NCBI RefSeq assembly: GCF_006715005.1
Contig: NZ_VFMJ01000001.1
Coordinates: forward strand, 1,178,001-1,242,000
Reading direction: 5' to 3'
From: Serratia marcescens
Lineage (GTDB): Bacteria; Pseudomonadota; Gammaproteobacteria; Enterobacterales; Enterobacteriaceae
Length of the DNA: 64,000 nucleotides
The position numbers and the translations under genes are program-made. This document shows, piece by piece, positions 8,824-17,059 of the stretch. How positions within the stretch are numbered: position 1 is the stretch's first letter; every line of letters starts with the position of its first letter. The notes below the pieces were generated by a model. That model was given only the letters and a program-made list of their open reading frames with translations. It was not told the origin of the DNA and did no database searches.

Positions 8824-9222
8824 ATGTCTACTCTGTTTCGCACGTCTCTTTGCGGCGCGGTGGCGTTGCTGTTGCTTGCGGGTTGTCAGCAGACGGCGCA
8901 TAAACCAACGCCGCCGCTGCAGGCACAGTTGGATCACATCGCTTCGATGCTGGCCGGCGGGCACTTCCTGCGCGTGGACTGCGGGCGCAGTGAGGTACCG
9001 GACGATGTTAAATTGCAACGCACCGCGATGCGAGCGGCGCAGCATCGCGGCTGGAATACGCAGGCGGCGGGGTATCGGCAGTTGCCGGCGCTCACCCAGG
9101 CGCGCTACCTGACTCTGCAGCAGGACAATCAGCTGCTGACGGATAAGTGCACCACGCTCAGCCGCAGCACCGCGCGCTTTATCGCGGCGGCGCAGGCCGA
9201 TCAGGAAGATTACATGGAGTAG
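8824..9222 (+). CDS. PulS/OutS-family lipoprotein (type II secretion pilotin-like)
   Basis: 132 aa with a lipoprotein signal peptide; the lipobox LLAGC gives lipidated Cys21. The mature part is a small helical domain with two further Cys (RVDCGRSE and TDKCTTL) that can form the disulfide known in PulS/OutS pilotins, and the text FLRVDCGRSEVPDD resembles that family. Pilotins carry the secretin of a type II secretion system to the outer membrane. No such system is encoded in this window, so it appears as an orphan here. RBS GGGAG lies upstream of the ATG. Family assignment is from memory and should be tested. Confidence 0.6.
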   Translation: MSTLFRTSLCGAVALLLLAGCQQTAHKPTPPLQAQLDHIASMLAGGHFLRVDCGRSEVPDDVKLQRTAMRAAQHRGWNTQAAGYRQLPALTQARYLTLQQDNQLLTDKCTTLSRSTARFIAAAQADQEDYME

Positions 9223-9293
9223 CGCGACGGTGTGCCTTTCGGGCGCTCGTCGCGGGCGCCCAAAAATTCTTTGCAGGATAACGATTTATCGCT

Positions 9294-9310
9294 CATCATT
9301 TGAAATGATG
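9294..9310. promoter_or_regulatory. 17-bp palindrome upstream of MATE gene
   Basis: CATCATTTGAAATGATG is a perfect inverted repeat of 8-bp arms around one central base, 26 bp before the MATE start. Its position suits a repressor or activator operator; the cognate protein is unknown. Confidence 0.4.
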
Positions 9311-9336
9311 TTTCACTTTTATCCATCGAGCCCACC

Positions 9337-10770
9337 TTGAACCTGTATGCCGCCCTGCGTCAGCGCGTGGAAAATACGCCCTGGTACGCCAAACGGAAAA
9401 GCTACCGCGTGCTGTTCTGGCGCGAAATCACGCCGCTGGCGGTGCCCATTTTTCTGGAGAACGCCTGCGTTCTGTTGATGGGGGTGCTGAGCACCTTTCT
9501 GGTGAGCTGGCTCGGTAAAGAGGCGATGGCCGGGGTGGGGCTGGCGGACAGCTTCAACATGGTGATCATCGCCTTTTTTGCCGCGGTGGATCTCGGCACC
9601 ACCGTGGTGGTGGCCTTCAGCCTCGGCAAGCGCGATCGCCGGCGAGCGCGGGCGGCAGCGCGTCAGTCCCTGGTCTTGATGACCGGCGTGGCGCTGCTGT
9701 TGGCGGCAGGCATTCATCTGGCGGGTGAACCGATCATCGATGTGATCGCCGGGGCGGCCTCGCCGGAGGTGAAGGCGCTGGCGCTTTCTTACTTGCAGAC
9801 CACGGTGTGGAGCTACCCGGCGGCGGCGATTGCGCTGATTGGCAGCGGCGCCCTGCGCGGCGCGGGCAACACCAAGATCCCGCTGCTGATCAACGGCGGC
9901 ATGAATATCCTCAATATCATCATCAGCAGTATCCTGATTTACGGCATGCTGGGTTGGCACGGACTGGGTTTCGTCGGCGCCGGGCTGGGGCTGACGATTT
10001 CCCGCTATATCGGCGCCATCGCCATTCTCTATGTGTTGGCGATCGGTTTTAACCCGGCGCTGCACATCACGCTGAAAAGCTATTTCACGCCGCTGAAGAT
10101 GAGCATCCTGTGGGAAGTGTTGGGGATCGGCATTCCCGCCAGCGTCGAATCGGTGCTGTTCAACGGCGGCAAGCTGTTGACGCAGATGTTCGTCGCCGGC
10201 ATGGGCACCAACGTGATCGCCGGTAACTTCATCGCCTTCTCCATCGCTTCGTTGATCAACTTGCCGGGCAACGCGCTGGGCTCGGCCTCGACCATCATCG
10301 TGGGCCGGCGGCTCGGCAAAGGTGAGATCGGCCAGGCGGAGCGGCAGCTGCGCCATATTTTTTGGCTGTCGACCCTTGGGCTCACCGCCATCGCCTGGGG
10401 CACGGCGCCACTGGCCGGGGTGTTCGCCGCGTTTTATACCTCGCAGGATGATGTTAAAACGGTGGTGAAAACCCTGATTTGGCTCAATGCTGCCTTTATG
10501 CCGATCTGGGCCGCTTCCTGGGTATTGCCCGCCGGGCTGAAAGGCGCGCGCGACGCCCGCTTCGCCATGTGGGTGACGATGCTCGGCATGTGGGGCTGTC
10601 GCGTGGTGGCCGGCTATGTGCTCGGCATCGAACTCGGCATGGGCGTAGTGGGCGTCTGGTTGGGGATGTTCTTCGATTGGGCGGTGCGCGGCGCCCTGTT
10701 CTACTGGCGCATGGTCAGCGGGCGTTGGCTATGGAAATATCCGCGCGTCAGGCGCACGGACGCCGGATAG
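9337..10770 (+). CDS. MATE family multidrug/toxin efflux transporter (EmmdR/YeeO-like)
   Basis: 477 aa, about 12 transmembrane segments arranged as two six-helix MatE repeats. Recognisable stretches include REITPLAVPIFLENACVLLMG in the first helix and AALRGAGNTKIPLLIN-like text between the repeats. MATE pumps export cationic drugs, flavins or toxins using Na+ or H+ gradients in the inner membrane. The start is a TTG at 9337; the first in-frame ATG is too far inside the first helix, and a GTG at residue 11 is the alternative. It is probably a single-gene unit. Confidence 0.9.
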   Translation: MNLYAALRQRVENTPWYAKRKSYRVLFWREITPLAVPIFLENACVLLMGVLSTFLVSWLGKEAMAGVGLADSFNMVIIAFFAAVDLGTTVVVAFSLGKRDRRRARAAARQSLVLMTGVALLLAAGIHLAGEPIIDVIAGAASPEVKALALSYLQTTVWSYPAAAIALIGSGALRGAGNTKIPLLINGGMNILNIIISSILIYGMLGWHGLGFVGAGLGLTISRYIGAIAILYVLAIGFNPALHITLKSYFTPLKMSILWEVLGIGIPASVESVLFNGGKLLTQMFVAGMGTNVIAGNFIAFSIASLINLPGNALGSASTIIVGRRLGKGEIGQAERQLRHIFWLSTLGLTAIAWGTAPLAGVFAAFYTSQDDVKTVVKTLIWLNAAFMPIWAASWVLPAGLKGARDARFAMWVTMLGMWGCRVVAGYVLGIELGMGVVGVWLGMFFDWAVRGALFYWRMVSGRWLWKYPRVRRTDAG

Positions 10771-10826
10771 TCTCGCTCGCGCGAAGCCTGCCGGTAACCT
10801 GGGGGACACCGGCAGAAAAAATGCGT

Positions 10827-11090
10827 TCAGAGGGAAGGGTACCAGCGCAACGATTTATTGACCGGCCCCGGTGTGACCAAAACTTTGCCCCTGCCGGCCA
10901 GATTCAACAGCAGGTTGCGCGCCTGATAGATCGTGATGTCGTTAGACTCCGCCAGCTGGCGGGTAGTGGGCCACTCGCCGGGGGGCGGGGGCGCCGCGCC
11001 GTTGGACACAGGGCAGAGGCGGTGCAGCGTGGTTAATAAATGCTGCTGCAGGTTTTGTAATTCTTGTTGTTTTGGCGTGTGTTTTATCAT
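10827..11090 (-). CDS. PapI/FaeA-like fimbrial switch regulator
   Basis: 87 aa from an ATG at 11090 preceded by AAGGAAGG. The frame extends further upstream but without an RBS. The C-terminal half (WPTTRQLAESNDITIYQARNLLL and following residues) has the winged-helix pattern of PapI/FaeA proteins: TxxIA-like helix, the xYQAR recognition helix, then a basic wing ending in RWYP. In pap-type systems this protein shifts Lrp between Dam-methylatable sites. It is divergent from the major pilin gene at 11866 across 775 bp, exactly the papI/papBA layout. The N-terminal 35 residues (Gln/Leu-rich) are extra compared with PapI. Confidence 0.75.
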   Translation of the reverse strand: MIKHTPKQQELQNLQQHLLTTLHRLCPVSNGAAPPPPGEWPTTRQLAESNDITIYQARNLLLNLAGRGKVLVTPGPVNKSLRWYPSL

Positions 11091-11865
11091 GTCAGCCTTC
11101 CTTAAGCTTCCGCCGAGTTTTGATATAACGGTAAGCGTCCCCCGGGAAATAATGCCCTGTTCCGGCAATACCCTTCTTGAACCGGTCGCGAACGCCTGCC
11201 TGAACCCGATATTTCCGCTGCAATAATCCCGCGGCGTTCACCTATCGGAAGCGGTAACGGGGGGGCTAAATGCTCATTATGCTGTATGTAATGGCTGCAA
11301 TTCATATCTTTTCTCCATTGTTTACTGCCCGGTGCCGGTTTTTACCAGACCGAATTGATAAGCCTCCCTTTCCTTTTCCGAATCATTATAACGCAAATAG
11401 AAAAAAGGCGATCAATAATGTCGCATGATATATATTTTACGAGATAATTGACTGACGTTGTTAATTTTACGATCTGTTGTTTCGCAAAAATATATTTGCT
11501 ATGCGGTTTTTGGGCTTATATCTCGTATTTATTGCTTTTGCCGGAAATGACTTTTCAAATTGTCGCGGTTTTTGTAACAATATTTGGGCCAAGACAAGCG
11601 AATAAGTTAAATCTTAGTGTAATTTCCATGATGGGTAGTAAATTTTTGTGGGAATTTGCAGGTTTGATTTTTTTCTTTCTCGTCAGCGTGAGTTTTGCTG
11701 AATACCTAAAATGGGTAATGATGAAATAAAATACGCGATTTAATTATCGTGAGGGTTTGCTTTGTCTGCGGATAATACCGTTTTCATTCTGGATTATATA
11801 AATAACTGTTAAAGGAACGGGAGCGATCCTGCACTTTTTACATAAATTAAAGGAATAAGTGAATT
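11091..11865. promoter_or_regulatory. AT-rich divergent control region of the second fimbrial operon
   Basis: 775 bp with no convincing gene, far more AT-rich than the flanking genes from about 11330 on. It separates the PapI-like gene from the major pilin gene. Dam sites (GATC) lie at 11410-11413 and 11471-11474, 61 bp apart, with another at 11825-11828. The second reads ACGATC, the core bound by PapI-Lrp in pap. A 93-codon hydrophobic frame with a TTG start (11448-11729) is probably chance. No recombinase-type long inverted repeat was found by eye. Confidence 0.55.
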
Positions 11866-12390
11866 ATGAAACTGAACAAAATCATGCTGGCAGCGGCTCT
11901 GGCGTTTGGCGTTTCTTCTCTGGCGCATGCCGGCGATCAGGGGCATGGCAAAGTGACGTTTACCGGTTCCATTATTGATGCGCCTTGCTCCATTTCTCCT
12001 GAGACCGTGGATCAGACCGTGGATATGGGCCAGGTTTCCAACGTTGCGTTGAAAAATGGCGGCAAATCAGCGCCACGCCAGTTCGATATCAAACTGGAGC
12101 AGTGTGACAACTCGACGCTGAAAACCGTCACGACCACTTTCGAAGGCAAAGCCTCTGCCGCCAACAAGGATCTGCTGGGCATCGTCGGCACCGCCAGCGG
12201 CGCCAGCATCGCCATCACCGACACCGCCAGCAATCCGATCAAGCTGGGTACCGCCACGGCTCCGCATAACCTGGGCGCCGGCACCAACACGCTGCGCTTT
12301 GCGGCTTACCTGCAGGGCGACGGCGCTTCCGCCAGCGTGGTTCCGGGCGATTTCACCGCCGTAGCCGACTTCAAGCTGGCTTACCAGTAA
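11866..12390 (+). CDS. Major fimbrial subunit, MrpA-like (MR/P family)
   Basis: 174 aa. The signal peptide ends at AHA before GDQGHGKVTFTGSIIDAPCSI. Like MrpA of Proteus mirabilis it has DQGHG, the SIIDAPCSI first-strand Cys, a second Cys about 40 residues later (EQCDNS), and the end VPGDFTAVADFKLAYQ with the penultimate Tyr. It is the shaft pilin of the second fimbria. RBS AAGGAATAAG precedes the ATG. It is followed at once by a strong hairpin, so it is probably transcribed in excess of the other operon genes. Confidence 0.92.
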   Translation: MKLNKIMLAAALAFGVSSLAHAGDQGHGKVTFTGSIIDAPCSISPETVDQTVDMGQVSNVALKNGGKSAPRQFDIKLEQCDNSTLKTVTTTFEGKASAANKDLLGIVGTASGASIAITDTASNPIKLGTATAPHNLGAGTNTLRFAAYLQGDGASASVVPGDFTAVADFKLAYQ

Positions 12391-12414
12391 GCCTGCGCCA
12401 TTGGCGTGACTTTT

Positions 12415-12444
12415 TGCATGCGGGGGCTCCCCGCATGCATTTTT
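12415..12444 (+). terminator. Leaky rho-independent terminator after major pilin
   Basis: An 11-bp perfect stem (TGCATGCGGGG / CCCCGCATGCA), a GCT loop and five T residues. It lies between the major pilin and the next co-directional subunit gene, so some read-through must occur; this is a usual way to set a high pilin-to-usher ratio. Confidence 0.85.
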
Positions 12445-12476
12445 CCAAGATGGAAGGGCAGTTGTCAGGAGGTTCA

Positions 12477-13022
12477 GTGCGCCGATTTATTCACCCTTTA
12501 GTGTCTCCTTGCATATTGATGGCCACGCTGATGAGCCCGGCGGTGCCGGCGGCGCCCAGCTCTCAAGGATGGGGACGCGTAAATATGCAAGGAGCCATTA
12601 TTGATACCGCTTGCGCGATCGCCGCCGGCAGCCGCGAACAAACTATCGATATGGCCGTGATGCCGACGGGAAATATGATGCGCGACGGCTTAGGCAATAC
12701 ACATGCCTTCACCATTGAATTAATCAACTGCACGCTTGAACGCCCGAAGCCGAATTTACCGGACTGGCGGCAGTTTCAGGTGGTTTTCGACGGTGATGCC
12801 GAGGGCGATTTATTCGGCGTGCACGGCGAAGCGAAAGGCATCGCGTTGCAAATATCCGATGGCCTGGGGAATATTGCCGCGCCAGGTCGGCCGTTGCCGC
12901 TTGGCGATATAACGCCAGGCAGTATGTCGCTTAATTATTCCATAAAGCTGGTTGCCAATAATCAACCGATGCGTGCCGGGAATTATTTTTCCGCCGTGCG
13001 TTTTAAGCTGGATTATTACTGA
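12477..13022 (+). CDS. Minor fimbrial subunit (MrpB-position)
   Basis: The frame is open from 12414, but the upstream part lies in the terminator. A GTG at 12477 has a perfect AGGAGG 4 bp before it and gives a proper signal peptide (MRRFIHPLVSPCILMATLM, cut near VPAAP). 181 aa. The mature part has the pilin pattern GRVNMQGAIIDTACAI, a second Cys at ELINCTLE, and a final strand FSAVRFKLDYY. It is in the position of mrpB in MR/P-like operons and may anchor or terminate the fibre. Confidence 0.82.
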   Translation: MRRFIHPLVSPCILMATLMSPAVPAAPSSQGWGRVNMQGAIIDTACAIAAGSREQTIDMAVMPTGNMMRDGLGNTHAFTIELINCTLERPKPNLPDWRQFQVVFDGDAEGDLFGVHGEAKGIALQISDGLGNIAAPGRPLPLGDITPGSMSLNYSIKLVANNQPMRAGNYFSAVRFKLDYY

Positions 13023-13078
13023 GCGCTGCGATTGCGGCGAGCCGCAACGCCAGAATTATACGATATAAGGTTAGGGAT

Positions 13079-15619
13079 ATGATGTTGTCGCCTGCTGGGA
13101 AGCTATTTCGTTTTCAGGTGCTGGGGTTATGTATCACGCTGGCGCTGGGAAGTTCATCAACGTGGGTATATGCCGAAGGCGGCATTCAGTTTAATGCCGA
13201 CATTTTGGACGTGAACGATCGAAAAAATATCGACCTAAGCCAATTTTCCCGCAGTGGATACATTATGCCGGGAAGTTACAGCATGGTGGTTCATCTCAAT
13301 AGAAGTGAGTTACCCGAGCAGAAAATCCCTTTTTATCCGCCGGACAACGAACCTGACGGCAGCCGCGCCTGCGTCGGCAAAGCGCTGGTCGATCAGCTGG
13401 GGCTGAAATCGGCGGCGATGCAAACGCTCACCTGGTGGCATCAGGGAGAGTGTCTGGATGAGTCCAGCCTGAAAGGCATGGTGTCGCGCGGCGATCTGGC
13501 GACGGGCGCGCTGTATTTAAGCATGCCGCAGGCCTACCTGGAATACAGCTCGGAAGACTGGGATCCGCCGTCGCGTTGGGATGAAGGCATTCCGGGCCTG
13601 CTGTTCGATTACAACGTCAACGCCCAGAGCCGGCAGCAGCAGCAGGGCGGCTCGCGGGGGTACAGCGTCAGCGGTAACGGCACCGCCGGCGCCAACCTCG
13701 GCGCTTGGCGCCTGCGCGCCGACTGGCAGGGGCAGGTCAATCACCAGACCGGCAGCGGGCAATCCACCGACAAACGGTTGGACTGGAGCCGTTACTACGC
13801 CTATCGGGCCGTTTCTGCGCTGCGCTCGCGCCTGACGCTGGGTGAAGATTATCTGGATTCGGGCATTTTCGACAGCTTCCGCTTCTCCGGCGCGAGCCTG
13901 GTGTCGGACGACAACATGCTGCCGCCTAACCTGCGTGGCTATGCGCCAGAGGTGGTCGGGGTCGCCAAGACCAACGCCAAGGTGACGATCAGCCAGCAGG
14001 GACGTGTGATCTATGAAACCCAGGTGGCGGCGGGGCCGTTTCGCATTCAGGACATCAACGACGCCATCAGCGGCGAATTGGACGTGCGGGTGGAGGAGCA
14101 GGACGGCAGCGTGCAGGCCTTCAAGGTCAACACTGCCAGCATTCCCTACCTGACGCGGCCCGGATCGTGGCGCTTCAAGCTGGCCGCCGGCAAACCGTCG
14201 GACTGGCAGCACCATTCGCGCGGGCCGCTGTTCGGCACCGGCGAGTTCTCCTGGGGCGTCAGCAACGGGTGGTCGCTGTATGGCGGCGCGCTGCTGGGCG
14301 GCGACTATAACGCGCTGTCGCTGGGGATAGGCCGCGATCTGATGATGTTCGGCGCACTGTCGTTCGACGCCACCCAGTCGCGGGCGCGGTTGCCGCAGCG
14401 GGATGAGACGCTGAGCGGTGGCTCTTATCGCGTGAGCTATTCGAAAACCTTCGACGAGTTGGACAGCCAGGTCACCTTCGCCGGCTATCGCTTCTCGGAA
14501 GAGGACTTCATGAGCATGAGCGAATACCTCGACGCGCGCTATTACGGCAGCCGGGTCGGCAACAACAAGGAGATGTACACCATCACCTTCAACAAGCAGT
14601 TCCGCGACTGGGGGCTGAGCAGCTATCTCAACTACAGCCACCAGACCTATTGGGATCGTCCGTCCAACGATCGTTACAACCTGACGCTGTCGCGCTATTT
14701 CGATCTCGGCGAGATAAAAAACCTGAATCTGTCGCTGTCGGCCTACCGCAACCGCTACAACGAAACCAACGACGACGGCATGTACCTGTCGCTGTCGATG
14801 CCGTGGGGCAACGGCGCCACGCTCAGCTACAACAGCACGGTGAACCGCAACGACAACACGAACCGGGTGGGGTACTACCAGCGAGTCGATGAGCACAACA
14901 ACTATCAGCTGAGCGCCGGCAGCTCGCGCCGCGGGGCCAACCTGAGCGGCTACTACAACCACGAGGGCGATGCGGCGCGTCTGAGCGCCAACGCCAGCTA
15001 TCAGGAAGGGCGCTACAGCGCCGTGGGGCTGTCCGCGCAGGGCGGCATGACGCTGACGCCGGAAGGCGGCGCGTTGCACCGCGTCGGCATGATTGGCGGC
15101 ACGCGCCTGCTGCTGGACACCAACGGCGTGGCCGGGGTACCGGTGCGCGGCTACGGCAGCACCGTCAGCACCAACCGCTTCGGCAAGGCGGTGGTGGCGG
15201 ACGTCAACAGCTACTACCGCAACAAGGCCAGCATCGATCTGGACAAGCTGGGCGACAACGCTGAAGCCACCCGCTCGGTGGTGCAGGCCACTCTGACCGA
15301 AGGCGCGATCGGCTACCGTCAGTTTGACGTCATCGCCGGCGAGAAGGCAATGGCGATCGTCAAACTGGCGGACGGCAGCACGCCGCCGTTCGGCGCCACG
15401 GTGCTGAACGCCCGTAAACAAGAAACCGGCATCGTCAACGACGGCGGGAGCGTGTACCTGAGCGGCATCAACGCCGGCGAGATTATGACGCTTCACTGGA
15501 GCGGCGCGGCGCAGTGTCAGGTGCAGCTGCCTGCCACGCTGCCGGCCGACATGCTCACGCGTACGCTGCTGCTGCCTTGCCGGCCGATCGCCGCGGCGCC
15601 GGCGGAGCCGGTTGAATAA
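13079..15619 (+). CDS. Outer membrane fimbrial usher, MrpC-like
   Basis: 846 aa. The signal peptide ends at VYA before EGGIQFNADILDVNDRKNIDLSQFS, the standard usher N-terminus. Plug-region text PNLRGYAPEVVGVAKTNAKV, a beta barrel rich in alternating Gly/Tyr/Asn, and a C-terminal Cys pair (AAQCQVQ, LLPCRPI) follow. It starts with a double ATG. It assembles the MR/P-like fibre and is distinct from the usher at 913; the two share only family-level text. Confidence 0.94.
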   Translation: MMLSPAGKLFRFQVLGLCITLALGSSSTWVYAEGGIQFNADILDVNDRKNIDLSQFSRSGYIMPGSYSMVVHLNRSELPEQKIPFYPPDNEPDGSRACVGKALVDQLGLKSAAMQTLTWWHQGECLDESSLKGMVSRGDLATGALYLSMPQAYLEYSSEDWDPPSRWDEGIPGLLFDYNVNAQSRQQQQGGSRGYSVSGNGTAGANLGAWRLRADWQGQVNHQTGSGQSTDKRLDWSRYYAYRAVSALRSRLTLGEDYLDSGIFDSFRFSGASLVSDDNMLPPNLRGYAPEVVGVAKTNAKVTISQQGRVIYETQVAAGPFRIQDINDAISGELDVRVEEQDGSVQAFKVNTASIPYLTRPGSWRFKLAAGKPSDWQHHSRGPLFGTGEFSWGVSNGWSLYGGALLGGDYNALSLGIGRDLMMFGALSFDATQSRARLPQRDETLSGGSYRVSYSKTFDELDSQVTFAGYRFSEEDFMSMSEYLDARYYGSRVGNNKEMYTITFNKQFRDWGLSSYLNYSHQTYWDRPSNDRYNLTLSRYFDLGEIKNLNLSLSAYRNRYNETNDDGMYLSLSMPWGNGATLSYNSTVNRNDNTNRVGYYQRVDEHNNYQLSAGSSRRGANLSGYYNHEGDAARLSANASYQEGRYSAVGLSAQGGMTLTPEGGALHRVGMIGGTRLLLDTNGVAGVPVRGYGSTVSTNRFGKAVVADVNSYYRNKASIDLDKLGDNAEATRSVVQATLTEGAIGYRQFDVIAGEKAMAIVKLADGSTPPFGATVLNARKQETGIVNDGGSVYLSGINAGEIMTLHWSGAAQCQVQLPATLPADMLTRTLLLPCRPIAAAPAEPVE

Positions 15620-15652
15620 ATTCATCATCCTGACTTTGGAGTTATCGACAAC

Positions 15653-16411
15653 ATGCAAACTTTTTCTCTGAAAACCGCGGCGGCGCTCGTGCTGCTGGGC
15701 GTCACGGTGTCGCAGCATGCGCAGGCGGCGATCGCGCTCGACCGCACCCGGGTGATCTTCGACGGCGGCCAGAATTCGGTCAGCCTCAATCTCAGCAACC
15801 AGAACAAGCAGCTGCCGTACCTGGCGCAGGGCTGGCTGGAGGACGAGCAGGGCAACAAGATCCAGAGCCCGCTGGTGGTGTTGCCGCCGGTGCAGCGCAT
15901 CGAGCCGGGCAAACCGAGCCAGATCAAGATCCAGGCGCTGCCGGCGGCCAAACAGCTGCCGCAGGACCGCGAGACGCTGTACTACTTCAACCTGCGCGAG
16001 ATACCGCCGAAGAGCAACAAGCCCAATACGCTGCAGATTGCGCTGCAGACGCGCATCAAGCTGTTCTACCGCCCGGCGGCGATCGTGCCGAGCCGTACCG
16101 ACATGGCGACGCCGTGGCAGGAGCAGTTGACGCTGACGAGGCAAGGAGAGCGTTACCAGGTCAATAACCCGACGCCGTACTACATCACCATCGTCGATGC
16201 GGGCAGCAAAAAGGGCGGCGAGGGTGTGAAGGGGTTTGAGCCTTTCATGATCGCGCCGAAAAGCCAGGCGAGCCTGACCGTCAGCGCAGCGGCGCTGGGC
16301 GGCAGCCCGGTGCTGACCTACATCAATGATTACGGCGGCCGGCCGCAGCTGAGCTTCAGCTGCAGCGGCACGAGCTGCAAGGTGGTGCCGGAGAAACGGA
16401 CGGCGTCATAA
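15653..16411 (+). CDS. Periplasmic fimbrial chaperone, MrpD-like
   Basis: 252 aa. Signal peptide to AQA, then AIALDRTRVIFDGGQNSVSL with the conserved Arg, TRIKLFYRP with the conserved Lys, and the C-terminal INDYGGRP. It ends with a Cys pair (SFSCSGTSCK) that is not usual in FimC but occurs in MrpD/PapD relatives. It works with the usher directly upstream. Confidence 0.94.
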   Translation: MQTFSLKTAAALVLLGVTVSQHAQAAIALDRTRVIFDGGQNSVSLNLSNQNKQLPYLAQGWLEDEQGNKIQSPLVVLPPVQRIEPGKPSQIKIQALPAAKQLPQDRETLYYFNLREIPPKSNKPNTLQIALQTRIKLFYRPAAIVPSRTDMATPWQEQLTLTRQGERYQVNNPTPYYITIVDAGSKKGGEGVKGFEPFMIAPKSQASLTVSAAALGGSPVLTYINDYGGRPQLSFSCSGTSCKVVPEKRTAS

Positions 16412-16441
16412 CCCGCGCTGTGAGCCATTCAGGGGTAAAGG

Positions 16442-17050
16442 ATGAAACGAGAACGGAAAAAAATCGGCGCAGGCGCGTTGCTGCTGGCGCTCAGTCTGGG
16501 CGTGATAGCGATGCCGCCGGCGCAGGCCGACGAGGTGGACAACTGGCAGGTAGAGGGCGCCAATGGCGTGCTGCAGGTGTATGGCGCGCTGACGGAGAGC
16601 GCCTGCCGGCTGGAGATGACCAGCGCGCGGCAGGACATCTGGCTGGGTGAGACCGGCACCGCACGGTTGCGGCAGGTCGGCGATCGCGGGCAGCCGGTGG
16701 CGTTCGAGCTGCGCTTGCAGGATTGTCTGCGCACCCCGGGCGGCCAGCGTGATGCGCGCACCGGCGCGTTGACCTGGGCGCCGAATCAGCCGGCGGTGAC
16801 GGTCAGCTTCGGCTCGACGGCGGACAGCGACAACCCGCAGCTGGTGAAAGCGCAGGGCACCTCCGGGCTGGGGCTGCGCCTGCTGGACGGCCGCGGCCGT
16901 GACGTTCGTCTGGGCAGCCGCGGGGAACCGCTGCTGTTGACGCCGGGGCAAGATGCGTTGAGCTACAGCGTGACGCCGGAGCGAACCGCAGCGCCGCTGA
17001 TGGCCGGCGCGTATCGGGCGACGGTGGATTTTAGGCTGAGTTATGACTGA
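16442..17050 (+). CDS. Minor fimbrial subunit (MR/P-like operon)
   Basis: 202 aa with a signal peptide (MKRERKKIGAG.. to AQA). The pilin fold is shown by GVLQVYGALTESACRLEM, a second Cys at LQDCLRT, and the final strand YRATVDFRLSYD. A 15-20 residue insertion after the second Cys (PGGQRDARTGALTWAPNQ) makes it longer than the next two subunits. It is probably an MrpE-type adaptor near the tip; the exact order in the fibre is not deducible. Confidence 0.8.
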   Translation: MKRERKKIGAGALLLALSLGVIAMPPAQADEVDNWQVEGANGVLQVYGALTESACRLEMTSARQDIWLGETGTARLRQVGDRGQPVAFELRLQDCLRTPGGQRDARTGALTWAPNQPAVTVSFGSTADSDNPQLVKAQGTSGLGLRLLDGRGRDVRLGSRGEPLLLTPGQDALSYSVTPERTAAPLMAGAYRATVDFRLSYD

Positions 17051-17059
17051 GGCGAGGCG

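Noticed and set aside
10781-10823. Inverted repeat CTGCCGGT / ACCGGCAG with six A residues, after the MATE gene
   Set aside because: The A-run follows the stem on the plus strand and the T-run precedes it on the minus strand, so it is not a standard terminator for either neighbour.
11448-11729. 93-codon hydrophobic frame in the fimbrial control region
   Set aside because: TTG start, no good RBS, and hydrophobicity is expected by chance from T-rich DNA. It also covers a candidate Dam switch site.
13517-16144. 875-codon open frame antisense to the second usher and chaperone
   Set aside because: A shadow of GC-rich coding sequence: composition is Arg/Gln/His/Ala-rich, no domain, and it covers two well-supported fimbrial genes.
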